DNA of 64,000 bases from Chitinophagaceae bacterium (GCA_019638475.1 JAHBTR010000003.1:186001-250000); one strand, 5' to 3'; counted from the first letter of the stretch, positions 26,849 to 36,295 are shown. The notes: generated by a model from the letters alone, not told the origin. A program made the numbers and translations.

Positions 26849-27192
26849 TTGTTTGGTAATTTTTTATGTGGTTCAAAATCAAATTGTTAATTAAATACTG
26901 CATATTTTAGTAACAATAGTTAGGTAGCGAAGATAATTAAATAGGCATTAAAAATTTCAAGTTATGCTATAAATAAATCAGTAATTTTTAAATCAATTCA
27001 TTTTAATAGTAGTAGAAATAATCCAAATTAGCATCAAGCCCAAATTGGTTTTTATCCCAAAATCAAATTCAAATTCCAAAATAGGGACAGATTTTATTCT
27101 TTAACAGAAAGACCAAACTTTGCAATAATTAAAATAATAGTTTGATAATCAATTAAATACAAGACTATTTTGCTTTATTAGTTATTTTGGCA
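26849..27192. other. Long intergenic region between rny and the 27319 lipoprotein gene
   Basis: About 345 AT-rich bases without a convincing reading frame. I see no RNA gene or repeat; the only structured part of the whole gap is the promoter and inverted repeat listed separately at its right end. It may hold the divergent rny promoter, but no full TTG/TAnnTTTG match was found on the minus strand by eye. Confidence 0.5.
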
Positions 27193-27221
27193 TTGGCTTT
27201 GTCTTTATAGAGTTACCTTTG
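27193..27221 (+). promoter_or_regulatory. Bacteroidota-type promoter for the 27319 lipoprotein
   Basis: TTG at 27193-27195, an 18-base spacer and TACCTTTG at 27214-27221 match the TTG/TAnnTTTG pattern with the same spacing as the rpoN promoter. The expected start near 27228 leaves a 90-base leader that contains an inverted repeat touching the ribosome-binding region. Confidence 0.65.
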
Positions 27222-27280
27222 AGTATATCCAATTATTCTTCTAAAAACCGAAAGAGTCCATTTTAATATTCATTGAATTA

Positions 27281-27316
27281 CCTGAAAATAAAATTTAATA
27301 AAAATTCAATTTCAGG
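27281..27316 (+). promoter_or_regulatory. Inverted repeat directly upstream of a start codon
   Basis: CCTGAAA (27281-27287) and TTTCAGG (27310-27316) are perfect inverted copies separated by 22 AT-rich bases. The right arm ends two bases before the ATG at 27319 and contains the AGG that would be the ribosome-binding site. A hairpin would hide this site. Confidence 0.4.
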
Positions 27317-27318
27317 AA

Positions 27319-27735
27319 ATGAAAAAATTATTCGGTTTATTATTAACCATTATTCTGTTTACTTCTTGTACAAAACAAGATAATTTTATAGCTCCTACAG
27401 AAGATAACAATAGTCAGTTATTTTTTAAAGATGCTAATCTTGCAGTTCGTTCAATACTTGCTACTGCCAGTACTAATGCTTCTATTAAAATAGATTTTTC
27501 TACTTTATACGAGAAAAATATTACCAAAATAGAATTAATGAGTGGCGAAACGCCTAATTATTTATGTGCTATTTATACTGTAAATATTACCATTAATAGC
27601 TCTCAGCTTAAAAATTATAGTACCATTGAAGACAATCCTAAAAGCCAAACCATGTATTATATGATACGTTATACTTTGGCTAATGGTGATTGGGGTTATA
27701 CAAATATTTTAAAATTTCAGCGTAATAAAATGTAA
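27319..27735 (+). CDS. Small predicted lipoprotein, unknown function
   Basis: A 138-residue protein with a lipoprotein signal peptide (lipobox FTSC, Cys17). The mature region is beta-rich and threonine/asparagine-rich, without a recognised domain. It has its own well-formed promoter and a rho-independent terminator downstream, so it is a single-gene transcription unit. No functional neighbours are evident. Confidence 0.65.
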   Translation: MKKLFGLLLTIILFTSCTKQDNFIAPTEDNNSQLFFKDANLAVRSILATASTNASIKIDFSTLYEKNITKIELMSGETPNYLCAIYTVNITINSSQLKNYSTIEDNPKSQTMYYMIRYTLANGDWGYTNILKFQRNKM

Positions 27736-27739
27736 CCCT

Positions 27740-27767
27740 GTTGAGTTAAAAAATTATTTAATTCAAC
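27740..27767 (+). terminator. AT-rich stem-loop just after the lipoprotein stop codon
   Basis: GTTGAGTTAAA pairs with TTTAATTCAAC (one mismatch) around a short loop five bases after the stop codon. No T-tract follows, so it is more likely an mRNA 3'-end stabilising structure ahead of the true terminator at 27791. Confidence 0.35.
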
Positions 27768-27790
27768 TTAATCCGTAGTCTGTTTAAAAG

Positions 27791-27816
27791 CACCTCTATA
27801 CAAAGAGGTGTTTTTT
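27791..27816 (+). terminator. Intrinsic terminator after the 27319 lipoprotein
   Basis: CACCTCT and AGAGGTG form a 7-base-pair stem around a six-base loop (27791-27810), followed by TTTTTT at 27811-27816. The rest of the gap to 28047 holds only an unconvincing short open frame. Confidence 0.85.
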
Positions 27817-28046
27817 ATTATAATACTTTCAAAAACATATCAATATAAGTAGCAGTAGCTGCTATCATTTTTTAGATTGGCTCAAAAGCCTTATTTTGCA
27901 GCACAAACAGAAAGTACAATATTTTACAAGTATAGCTTTGCTTGTCAGTGCTTTAGCATTAATTTTAGTAAAAGAAAGGTACAAATAACCACACATATTC
28001 ATTTTAGTACCTGCATACTTTCTGTCAATTTTTTAAAATATATTTT

Positions 28047-29570
28047 ATGCTTAAAAAGAATTTTTATGTGGACTCAGAATTGGGCACCCTAAAAAAAATT
28101 TTAATTCATAGCCCAGATGGAGGAATTGGGAAAATAATACCAGGAACTTTTTCTGATAATTTATATGATGATATTGTACACTTAAAAAAAATGCAACAAG
28201 AGTACAATCATTATGTAAAGTTATTACTATATTTTTTAGACCCAGAAAAAGCAAAATACGTTACAGAATATAGTAAAAATGAAACAGAAGAAAATGAAGG
28301 TCTTTGCTTTATACCAGGGAAAAAAGAATATTTTAATTCTGATAAAGTTTTAGATGCACAAGCCCTAATAGAAGAAATTGTAAAAGATGAAAAAGTAAGG
28401 CTTAGACTAATTTCTGCAATATGCTCTTACGAAGAAACAAGTTTGCATATACAACATAAATTAGAAAATATTAATAACCCTGCTTTATTAGCCAAGATAT
28501 TAATAACAGGTATTTTTCCTGCTGAAGAAAATAGTACTAAAGAAGACCAATATATTTTTCCTCCTGTTCCTAATTTTATTTTTACAAGAGATATTAGCAT
28601 CATGCTGAAAGACCATATTTTGCTAAGCAGAATGGCTACTACAGCTCGTAAAAGAGAATCTTTAATTATTAAGTTTCTTGCATTGTATTTATTATTTAAA
28701 GAACAACCAGAAAAAGTAATTGAAATAATAGAAGATAGCGATTATTTTTTATATGAAGAAGAAGAACGTAAACAACGTGTAGTATCTATTGAAGGTGGAG
28801 ATATAATGATGATTCATCCTACACATTTATTAGTAGGTTGTAGTGCCAGAACATCTGCTAATGCTATTAATGAAATTATTCATACTATTTTTAGCAACGA
28901 TACAATAGGTATAGAGAAAATTTCTGTTGTAAAAATTCCGAAAACAAGGGCTCAAATGCACATAGACACCATTTTTACACAAGTAAAAAGAGGTGTTTGG
29001 GTTTTATATGGTAGATATTCAGATAAAATATTAAAAGAAGAAGAAAGTTTAAAACAATCTTATCTTAAAAAACTATCGCACACACCAAGAAAAACAGAAT
29101 TAGAAGAAGTAGAAATTTTTCAATTTTATAAAAGCAGTAAAGAGCCTTATCAAAAAAGTAAATCTTATCTTGTAAAAGACAATGTGCCAGCAGGATTAGA
29201 GTCTTTATTAAGGCAAGTATCTGAAAAAGATTTTGGTGTAAAACCAGAAGATGTAAAAATTATTTATAGCGGTGGTAATAATTTTCCTTATGATGAACGT
29301 GAACAATGGACAGACTCTTGCAATGTTGTAGCATTGAAAGAAGGTGTAGTTATTGGTTATGACAGAAATGATAAAACAACTGATGAATTTATAGCTGCTG
29401 GTTTTAAAGTAATTACTACCAATGAAGCCTTTAAAATGTTTGAATCAGGAATTGACCCACACAGCATTGAAAATACTTTAATATTAATTCCATCTGCAGA
29501 ACTTTCAAGAGCAAGAGGAGGCTCTCATTGTATGAGTATGCCATTGCTAAGAGATAATTGGGTGCAATAA
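28047..29570 (+). CDS. Arginine deiminase-like guanidino-modifying enzyme
   Basis: A 507-residue member of the arginine deiminase/amidinotransferase superfamily. It is about 100 residues longer than ArcA because of an N-terminal to middle insertion (about residues 50-170). Superfamily motifs are FTRDI with the substrate-binding Asp, EGGDIMMIHPTHLLVG, a THxDT-like MHIDTIFTQV with the catalytic His, and RARGGSHCMSMP with the nucleophile Cys495. All expected catalytic residues appear present, so it should hydrolyse arginine or a related guanidino compound. The exact substrate is unproven. The gene is followed 25 bases later by ctlX. Confidence 0.85.
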   Translation: MLKKNFYVDSELGTLKKILIHSPDGGIGKIIPGTFSDNLYDDIVHLKKMQQEYNHYVKLLLYFLDPEKAKYVTEYSKNETEENEGLCFIPGKKEYFNSDKVLDAQALIEEIVKDEKVRLRLISAICSYEETSLHIQHKLENINNPALLAKILITGIFPAEENSTKEDQYIFPPVPNFIFTRDISIMLKDHILLSRMATTARKRESLIIKFLALYLLFKEQPEKVIEIIEDSDYFLYEEEERKQRVVSIEGGDIMMIHPTHLLVGCSARTSANAINEIIHTIFSNDTIGIEKISVVKIPKTRAQMHIDTIFTQVKRGVWVLYGRYSDKILKEEESLKQSYLKKLSHTPRKTELEEVEIFQFYKSSKEPYQKSKSYLVKDNVPAGLESLLRQVSEKDFGVKPEDVKIIYSGGNNFPYDEREQWTDSCNVVALKEGVVIGYDRNDKTTDEFIAAGFKVITTNEAFKMFESGIDPHSIENTLILIPSAELSRARGGSHCMSMPLLRDNWVQ

Positions 29571-29595
29571 AAAATTTTGAGTAATAATAATTTGT

Positions 29596-30516
29596 ATGCA
29601 AACAACATCGCATTTATTAATGATTCGCCCTGTTCATTTTACATTTAATGAACAAACAGCAGTAAACAATGCTTTTCAAACTGCTACTGTAGATGCAGAA
29701 ACACAAACAAAAGCATTGAAAGAGTTTGATGACTTTGTACAAACACTTAGCAATAATGGAGTAGATGTAACTGTTATTAATGATACTGTAGAACCACATA
29801 CTCCAGATTCTGTTTTTCCTAATAATTGGATTTCATTTCATAATGATGGAACAATTTTATTATATCCAATGTATGCAGAAAACAGAAGACAAGAAAGAAA
29901 ACCACATGTAATAGAAAATATTAAAAAGAAATTTTCTATTACTAATACTATTGACCTAACTAATTATGAAAACAATAATTTATTTTTAGAAGGTACTGGT
30001 AGCATGGTTTTAGATAGAGAAAATAACATTGCTTATGCCTGTATTTCTCCAAGAACAGATGCAACAGTATTAGAAGATTTTTGTAAAAAAATGAATTATA
30101 CAGCTGTATTGTTTAGTGCAGTAGATGCTAATAATGCACTCATTTATCATACTAATGTAATGATGTGTGTGGCAAATAAATATGCTGTTATTTGTCTTGA
30201 CTCTATCAAAAATGAAGCAGAAAAAAATGCTGTTATTCATTCTTTAGAAAAAACAGGTAAGCAAATTATGACTATTTCATACGAGCAGATGAATCATTTT
30301 GCAGGCAATATGCTTCAAGTAAAAAATACAGATGGTGAGCATTTGTTGGTAATGTCTTCTCAGGCTTTTAATGCACTAACAAAAGAACAAGTAACCTTAT
30401 TACAAGGGTTTAATAAAATAGTTCATTCAAGCCTTACAACTATTGAAACCAATGGTGGAGGAAGTGCAAGATGTATGTTAGCGGAAGTATTTTTGCCTAT
30501 AAACCATTCAGGTTAA
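29596..30516 (+). CDS. ctlX: Citrulline utilization hydrolase CtlX-like
   Basis: A 306-residue pentein-fold hydrolase of the amidinotransferase superfamily. The N-terminal MIRPVHFTFNEQTAVNNAFQ is highly characteristic of CtlX. Later motifs are VFPNNWISFHNDG, LEGTGSMVLDR with the guanidino/ureido-binding Glu, a YHTNVMMCV segment with the catalytic His, and NGGGSARCMLAEVF with nucleophile Cys293. CtlX converts citrulline to ornithine, so together with the upstream arginine deiminase-like enzyme it could form a two-step arginine to ornithine route. They lie 25 bases apart on the same strand. Confidence 0.88.
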   Translation: MQTTSHLLMIRPVHFTFNEQTAVNNAFQTATVDAETQTKALKEFDDFVQTLSNNGVDVTVINDTVEPHTPDSVFPNNWISFHNDGTILLYPMYAENRRQERKPHVIENIKKKFSITNTIDLTNYENNNLFLEGTGSMVLDRENNIAYACISPRTDATVLEDFCKKMNYTAVLFSAVDANNALIYHTNVMMCVANKYAVICLDSIKNEAEKNAVIHSLEKTGKQIMTISYEQMNHFAGNMLQVKNTDGEHLLVMSSQAFNALTKEQVTLLQGFNKIVHSSLTTIETNGGGSARCMLAEVFLPINHSG

Positions 30517-30547
30517 GCTGTCAATAATCATCAACAAAAATATTTTT

Positions 30548-32371
30548 TTATTTCAACTCTTGCATTCTAACCAACTTACTATACATTCCATCTTTAGCAA
30601 TAAGTTCTTCATGCTTTCCTCTTTCGGCAATTTGTCCTTTTTGCATCACAATAATTTCATCTGCATGACGAATGGTACTAAGTCTGTGTGCAATAATTAA
30701 AGAAGTTCTATTCTTCATCATTTTATCAATGGCATCTTGAACAAGGCGTTCACTTTCTGTATCTAATGCACTGGTAGCTTCATCTAAAATTAAAATAGGA
30801 GCATTTTTGTATATGGCTCTTGCAATAGTAAGCCTTTGTCTTTGACCACCACTTAAACGCATACCTCTGTCGCCAATAGTAGTATCATATCCATCTTCAA
30901 GTTCAGAAATAAAATCATGTGCATTGGCAATTTTTGCTGCTTGTATAGCAGTTTCTTTATCTATTTTTTCTGCACCAAAAGCTATATTGTTTAATACAGT
31001 ATCATTAAATAAAATAGCTTCTTGCGATACAATGGATATTTGAGAACGAAGGCTTTTAATAGTTAAATCTTTTACATCAATACCATCTATCAATAAAGCA
31101 CCATTTGTTACATCATAAAATCGTGGAATTAAGTCTGATAAAGTAGATTTTCCTGCACCACTTTCTCCCACCAATGCTATGGTTTTTCCTTTATCTATAC
31201 TAAAACTTACATTGTTTATAACAACATCATCATTATAAGCAAAACTTACATTTTTAAATTCTATGTTATTGTCAAAAGAATTTTTTTCAATAGCATTTTC
31301 TTTTTCAACAATGGTTTGCCTGCTATCTATAATTCTTAAAACGCGTTCACCTGCTGCAAGTCCACGTTGTAAAGAAGCTACTGCTGTAACAATATTTTTT
31401 GCAGGGGCAATAATTTGAAAATAAAAAGCTATATAAGCAATAAAAGCAGCAGCAGTAATGCCACTTGTTCCCTCAAGTATTAAATGACCACCATATACAA
31501 TAATTACCAATACTACTGTAACTCCCATAACTTCAGAGATAGGAGAAGCCAACTCTTTTTGATTGGTAATAGATTTTAATGTTTTGGTTAAAGCATTGTT
31601 TGATTTGTCAAATTTTTTACTTACTACTTCTTCTGCACCAAAACCTTTAATAATTCTAATACCAGAAATAGCTTCTTCTGCCATGTTTAATAATATACCT
31701 ATTAACGATTGACTTTCGTTTGATTTTTTTCTGAGCTTAGTAGTAATATTAGAAATAATAAAACCAGAAATAGGAAAGAATAATAATGTAAAAAAAGTAA
31801 GTTGTGGAGAAATATAAAATAGCATAGCAAAAGTAGAAATGATAACCAATGGGTCTCTAAAAATGGTTTGAATAGAATTGACAACAGAGCCTTCTATTTC
31901 TACAACATCGCTACCAAGAGATGCTAATAAATCGCCTTTTTTTTCTTTGTGAAAAAAGGAAAGTGATTGATGGCTATATTGAAAAAATAATTGACCTCTT
32001 AATTTTCTTAATAGGTTTACCCTCATTCTTGTTAAAACTTTCTGACTTAAAAAGCCAAATAAATTTTTTAAAAGAATAGAAATAAAAATAATAGCACACA
32101 CATAAACAAGCACACCAAATTTTCCATTGCTATGAATGTATTTATTTAAAATAAAATAGAAATAATCTTTAAAAAATTGTCCAGTCATAGAAAAAGCAGG
32201 GGCTGATTCTATAACAGGAAAATTATTGTTAAATAAAACATCTAATAAAGGAGCTAATAAGCTAAAATTCATTAACCCAAAAATGATGTACAGAAAAATA
32301 TATACAATATATTCAGGCACATAATGATGGTAAGGTTTAGAAAAGCTAAGTAATCTTAGAAAAATCTTCAT
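30548..32371 (-). CDS. MsbA-type ABC exporter (permease-ATPase fusion)
   Basis: A 607-residue half-transporter with six transmembrane helices in the first ~340 residues and a C-terminal ATPase. The ATPase carries Walker A GESGAGKST at 402-410, the signature LSGGQ at 506-510, Walker B ILILDE at 526-531 and the H-loop IIAHRLST near 560. By family it works as a homodimer exporting lipids or other amphipathic compounds; an MsbA-like lipid A flippase role is plausible. It is convergent with ctlX and divergent from sugar-related genes. Confidence 0.92.
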   Translation of the reverse strand: MKIFLRLLSFSKPYHHYVPEYIVYIFLYIIFGLMNFSLLAPLLDVLFNNNFPVIESAPAFSMTGQFFKDYFYFILNKYIHSNGKFGVLVYVCAIIFISILLKNLFGFLSQKVLTRMRVNLLRKLRGQLFFQYSHQSLSFFHKEKKGDLLASLGSDVVEIEGSVVNSIQTIFRDPLVIISTFAMLFYISPQLTFFTLLFFPISGFIISNITTKLRKKSNESQSLIGILLNMAEEAISGIRIIKGFGAEEVVSKKFDKSNNALTKTLKSITNQKELASPISEVMGVTVVLVIIVYGGHLILEGTSGITAAAFIAYIAFYFQIIAPAKNIVTAVASLQRGLAAGERVLRIIDSRQTIVEKENAIEKNSFDNNIEFKNVSFAYNDDVVINNVSFSIDKGKTIALVGESGAGKSTLSDLIPRFYDVTNGALLIDGIDVKDLTIKSLRSQISIVSQEAILFNDTVLNNIAFGAEKIDKETAIQAAKIANAHDFISELEDGYDTTIGDRGMRLSGGQRQRLTIARAIYKNAPILILDEATSALDTESERLVQDAIDKMMKNRTSLIIAHRLSTIRHADEIIVMQKGQIAERGKHEELIAKDGMYSKLVRMQELK

Positions 32372-32532
32372 TCAGTAATTCTTTATTTAGTAGTGCAAAT
32401 TACATAAAACAAGTATTACAAGATTTTTTTATTAAATATTTATTCTCTCTTTTCATTGTGGCGTTTCATTTTATTTAAAGCCTCTATACATATCTATTGT
32501 TGTATAGTAAATACTTATTACATCAATACCAT

Positions 32533-32540
32533 TAATTTTG
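32533..32540 (+). promoter_or_regulatory. Possible -7 element (TAATTTTG) for the FkbM methyltransferase gene
   Basis: TAATTTTG fits TAnnTTTG and lies 29 bases before the ATG at 32570. Its position downstream of the alternative TTG start at 32456 supports the later ATG. No TTG is found at 18-21 bases. Confidence 0.3.
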
Positions 32541-32569
32541 TTTTATTATTAAAGCATAAAGAAATTTAT

Positions 32570-33361
32570 ATGTCTTCTATTCCTAATTATTACAGGTTGT
32601 CTAAACATGTTAAGAATTGGCTATTATATTTTAAAAGAAAGCACGAAAAAAATGAAACTACCCGATATATTACTAAAGGGAAAAATTTAGTATTTGATGT
32701 GCCTCCTGTTTTCTTTTTTGTATTTAAAGAAATTTTTATGGAAGACTTTTACCATATTGATGATTTATTGTCTCATATACCTAATAATGCCACTATTGTA
32801 GATATTGGTTGTAATGCTGGTTATTTTAGTTTTATAGCAGTCAGTAAAAAGGAAGATGCAACCGTGTATGCTTATGACCCTATGAAAGTAAATACAGATT
32901 TGTTTAGCAATAATATAAAGCTAAACCAACATCTTGATAAACAGATAAAGGTATTTAATAAAGCTGTAACAGGAATCGAACAAGGAAGTATTCAACTTTA
33001 TTTTGATGATGTAAATAACGATTCGGTTATTGCTTCTGTATTTGAAAATTTTTCTGAAAAAAATAATCAAGTTACAATGGTAGAAACAATTTCATTAATT
33101 AAAATAATTCAAGAAAATAATATTTCAACAATAGATTTATTAAAATTAGATTGTGAAGGAAGTGAATATCCTATTTTATATGACTCACCTGATATTGTTT
33201 GGAATTATATAAAACACCTAACAATTGAAACACACGAATTGGATAATGAGCAAAAAAATACAAAAGCATTAACTGCTTTTCTTGAAAGTAAAGGATATAG
33301 TTTAGAAATGCATCAAGCAGAAAATAATTGCTACTCTATACGTGCCTATAAAAATGCTTAA
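32570..33361 (+). CDS. FkbM-family SAM-dependent methyltransferase
   Basis: A methyltransferase of about 263 residues from the ATG at 32570; an upstream TTG at 32456 would add 38 residues rich in aromatics that look non-coding. The SAM-binding motif VDIGCNAGYFSF and the LLKLDCEGSEYPIL segment (FkbM hallmark: LKIDxEGxE) are clear. FkbM enzymes typically methylate hydroxyl groups of sugars or polyketides. The next gene is a GT9 glycosyltransferase 9 bases downstream, so a role in surface glycan decoration is likely. Confidence 0.88.
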   Translation: MSSIPNYYRLSKHVKNWLLYFKRKHEKNETTRYITKGKNLVFDVPPVFFFVFKEIFMEDFYHIDDLLSHIPNNATIVDIGCNAGYFSFIAVSKKEDATVYAYDPMKVNTDLFSNNIKLNQHLDKQIKVFNKAVTGIEQGSIQLYFDDVNNDSVIASVFENFSEKNNQVTMVETISLIKIIQENNISTIDLLKLDCEGSEYPILYDSPDIVWNYIKHLTIETHELDNEQKNTKALTAFLESKGYSLEMHQAENNCYSIRAYKNA

Positions 33362-33370
33362 TACTCTACA

Positions 33371-34252
33371 ATGTTTAACACTTTATACATATATAGGTCT
33401 GGTGGAATGGGAGATGTATTATGGTTAGAACCAGTAATAGCTGAATTATCTAAAAAGTATAAACGTATATATTTCTATACCGATTTTTCGACTCTGTTTG
33501 AAAATTATCCTATAAAAAATGTTTTTGTAAAGCCTATACCAGCAGGATGGTTTAGAGCTATTTTAAAAATGATAAATTTCTTTTCTACCCAAAAAAAGTA
33601 TCATCGTTTAGATGGATATTGTTATGAGGCATTTCCTAAAATACATTTTCTTCATGCATATCAAAACTATTTTTCTTTAGAAAATAAAGTGGTTTATCCG
33701 AAACTATATTTATCTGAAAAAGAACATGAACCCATTTATGATAGAAACGATAAATATGCTGTATTGCACTTAGAGCCTAATGCACAGCTTAATTATAGAA
33801 AAGTATATGGAGTATCTTGGGAAGAAATTGTATCTTATTTAGCAAAGAATAATATTAAAACAATATTGGTAGGCACCAACCCATTACCGATTGAAGGGGC
33901 TATCATTTTTAAAGGCTCAATAAGAAAATTAATGACTGTGATAAAATATAGCTTATTTTTTATAGGAGTAGATTCTGGTCCAAGTCATATAGCTGCAAGT
34001 TTACAAGTACCATCAATTATTTTTTTTGGTTCAGTTAATCCTAATTACAGGCATTTTACAGAAATATTCAAAGGATTTTTTTTGCAACAACCTTGTGAGT
34101 ATGCAGGCTGTTATCATGAAGTTATTAGTGGCAAAGGGCAAAGTTGCCAATTGGTGGGAGATGCTGGCATACCAAAATGTTGTGTGAACACAACAGATAA
34201 TGTTATCTCATCTATAAACCAATTACTAAAAAAATATGGTACAAAAAATTAA
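33371..34252 (+). CDS. Glycosyltransferase family 9 (heptosyltransferase-like)
   Basis: A 293-residue GT-B fold glycosyltransferase. The N-terminal IYRSGGMGDVLWLEPVI matches the GT9 start (GALGDxxxxxP), and the donor-site segment FFIGVDSGPSHIAASLQVPSIIFFG is diagnostic. GT9 enzymes transfer heptose or related sugars to lipopolysaccharide core. Several cysteines lie near the C-terminus (QQPCEYAGCYHE and PKCC). It forms a two-gene unit with the FkbM methyltransferase. The donor is not predictable from sequence. Confidence 0.85.
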   Translation: MFNTLYIYRSGGMGDVLWLEPVIAELSKKYKRIYFYTDFSTLFENYPIKNVFVKPIPAGWFRAILKMINFFSTQKKYHRLDGYCYEAFPKIHFLHAYQNYFSLENKVVYPKLYLSEKEHEPIYDRNDKYAVLHLEPNAQLNYRKVYGVSWEEIVSYLAKNNIKTILVGTNPLPIEGAIIFKGSIRKLMTVIKYSLFFIGVDSGPSHIAASLQVPSIIFFGSVNPNYRHFTEIFKGFFLQQPCEYAGCYHEVISGKGQSCQLVGDAGIPKCCVNTTDNVISSINQLLKKYGTKN

Positions 34253-34327
34253 TGAGCTAAACAACATTTCTGCGAGTATTCTTTTTTCTTCAGATTGTAA
34301 AATTGCTCAATTTATATAAAACAACTA

Positions 34328-35110
34328 TTAAGCATTTTCTGTAATCAAACTCTGTTCTTTTTGTGTTGTTTGAGAAGTTTGTAAAAAAGTTTTTTCTTTT
34401 AAGCAATAAGCATTAATTAATTTATTAGAACAAGCATAATGTAATAAATGGTCAGGAAACCATTGAACAGGTGTTTGAAGTGGAAGAAGTTTTTTAGCTC
34501 CTGAAAGTGTTATTAAATAGGCATTGGTGAAATCGTGATACCCTGCTATCAATAAATTTTTTGAATACCTTTTTGTATAAAGATTAGATATAGCTTTATG
34601 TGTAAGATTAAGGAATCCTAAACTTGCTTGTATATGATATGCTAATTGTTTTAAAAATCCTAATAATGGTTTTTTTTCATTTTTATGGTAATCAAAATAT
34701 AATAAATCACCATCATCTGGAAATTCTTGAATAGCTTTAATGAAATTATCAAGATTAAATTTATTGACCATTACATCATCTTCTAAAACTAATATTTTAT
34801 CATAATTATTTTTAATGGTGTCTTCATATATCATTTTATGCCCCAAACTACAAGCAAGCATTCCCCCTCTAATGGGCTTTGAGTAACGATGATTTTTTTT
34901 AGCTAATTCTTCACTATAAACATTTTTTTGAATTAAGTCTTCAACTGAAAAATCGTTACTATCTAAGCCCCAAAAGAAATGATAATTTAATCCTTTTAAT
35001 TCTTCTTCAATAACTGCATGACGTTCTTTAGCACGTTCTATAGTTAAAACATAAATATGTGAAAAATATTGATTGAGTATTTCAAAAAAGGCTGCTTTAT
35101 TATTATCCAT
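34328..35110 (-). CDS. Glycosyltransferase family 25 (LPS type)
   Basis: A 260-residue enzyme of the LPS glycosyltransferase GT25 family. The start IYVLTIERAKERHAVIEEEL corresponds to the family's N-terminal nucleotide-binding segment. ILVLEDDVMVN gives the metal-binding DxD-like EDD, and GGMLACSLGHKMIYE precedes it as in other members. GT25 enzymes add galactose or glucose to lipooligosaccharide. It is convergent with the GT9 gene. Confidence 0.85.
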   Translation of the reverse strand: MDNNKAAFFEILNQYFSHIYVLTIERAKERHAVIEEELKGLNYHFFWGLDSNDFSVEDLIQKNVYSEELAKKNHRYSKPIRGGMLACSLGHKMIYEDTIKNNYDKILVLEDDVMVNKFNLDNFIKAIQEFPDDGDLLYFDYHKNEKKPLLGFLKQLAYHIQASLGFLNLTHKAISNLYTKRYSKNLLIAGYHDFTNAYLITLSGAKKLLPLQTPVQWFPDHLLHYACSNKLINAYCLKEKTFLQTSQTTQKEQSLITENA

Positions 35111-35192
35111 TCTTTATTTTGCTTGTATAAAAAAATAAAAGTATTGCTAATACTACAATCCTACTCTTTCTTTTAATCAATAGTAATAAAAA

Positions 35193-36155
35193 CTATTTTC
35201 TACCAATTACTTTTTCAGCAGCAGCTACAATAAATGGTGTATCTAAACCATATTTTTTTAGTAGTTCTAATGGTTTACCACTTTCGCCAAAAGTATCTTT
35301 TGTACCAATATATTCAATAGGTATAGGAAAATGAGTAGCTGCAACTTGTGCTATACTATCGCCCAAACCACCAATAATATTATGCTCCTCTACGGTTACA
35401 GCACATTTTGTTTTTTTGATAGATTGTACAATAGCTTCTGTATCTATAGGTTTTATAGTATGAATATTAATAACTTCTACACTAATACCTTTTTCTTCTA
35501 AAATTTTTCCTGCTTCAATTGCTTTCCAAACCATGTGCCCACAAGCAAAAATGCTTATATCTTTTCCTTCACTCAGTTGTTGTGCTTTACCAATAATAAA
35601 ATCACTACCATCTTCTTTTGTAAAATTTGCCCATTTAGGACGACCAAAACGTAAATACACAGGTCCTTCATAAGAAGCTATTGCTTTTGTAGCAGCTTTG
35701 GTTTGATTATAATCGCAAGGAACAATTACTGTCATACCTGGCAACATTTTCATTAAACCAATATCTTCTAAAATTTGGTGCGTAGCTCCATCTTCTCCTA
35801 AAGTAAGCCCAGCATGACTTGCACATATTTTTACATTTTTACCACTATATGCTACACTTTGACGTATTTGGTCATACACACGACCTGTACTAAAATTGGC
35901 AAAAGTAGTAGTGTAAGGAATTTTGCCTCCAATAGTCATTCCTGCTGCAATGCCAATCATATTAGCTTCTGCAATACCTACTTGAATAAAACGTTCAGGA
36001 AAATCTTTTATAAATGAGCCTATTTTCATTGAGCCTGCAAGGTCTGCAGTTAAAACAACAACATTGGCATTTTCTTTTCCTATTTCATATACTCCATCAC
36101 CAAAGCCTGCACGTGTTTCTTTTTCATTGAGTATTTGTGTATCTGAACATTTCAT
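35193..36155 (-). CDS. Transketolase, C-terminal subunit
   Basis: A 320-residue protein carrying the pyrimidine-binding and C-terminal domains of transketolase. Visible features are AGSMKIGSF, the conserved Glu in QVGIAEANMIGIAAGM that activates thiamine diphosphate, SHAGLTLGEDGATHQ, PCDYNQTKAA and a VEEHNIIGGLGD C-terminal segment. It needs the N-terminal subunit encoded at 37727-38563. The two halves are normally adjacent and co-oriented; here they are on opposite strands with a WecA-like gene between them. Confidence 0.92.
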   Translation of the reverse strand: MKCSDTQILNEKETRAGFGDGVYEIGKENANVVVLTADLAGSMKIGSFIKDFPERFIQVGIAEANMIGIAAGMTIGGKIPYTTTFANFSTGRVYDQIRQSVAYSGKNVKICASHAGLTLGEDGATHQILEDIGLMKMLPGMTVIVPCDYNQTKAATKAIASYEGPVYLRFGRPKWANFTKEDGSDFIIGKAQQLSEGKDISIFACGHMVWKAIEAGKILEEKGISVEVINIHTIKPIDTEAIVQSIKKTKCAVTVEEHNIIGGLGDSIAQVAATHFPIPIEYIGTKDTFGESGKPLELLKKYGLDTPFIVAAAEKVIGRK

Positions 36156-36295
36156 ACAAAAAATATTTTAAGCAGTGCAAAATAAAGGAAAATATTGTGG
36201 GAAGTTTTTTTTATTCTGCTATAAATAATTTTCAGTAAGTATTTTTTATTACAGAGAGTGTATAAAGTAAATGAGAAAAAGAAAAGTACAATACC

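Noticed and set aside
26849..27192. A non-coding RNA in the large gap after rny
   Set aside because: No GC-rich structured core, terminator or tRNA-like motif could be found; the region is uniformly AT-rich.
27877..28092. Open frame of about 71 codons upstream of the arginine deiminase-like gene
   Set aside because: It overlaps the real start of the next gene, has an erratic composition rich in Phe/Ser/Cys, and no family resemblance. The stretch is better read as untranslated leader.
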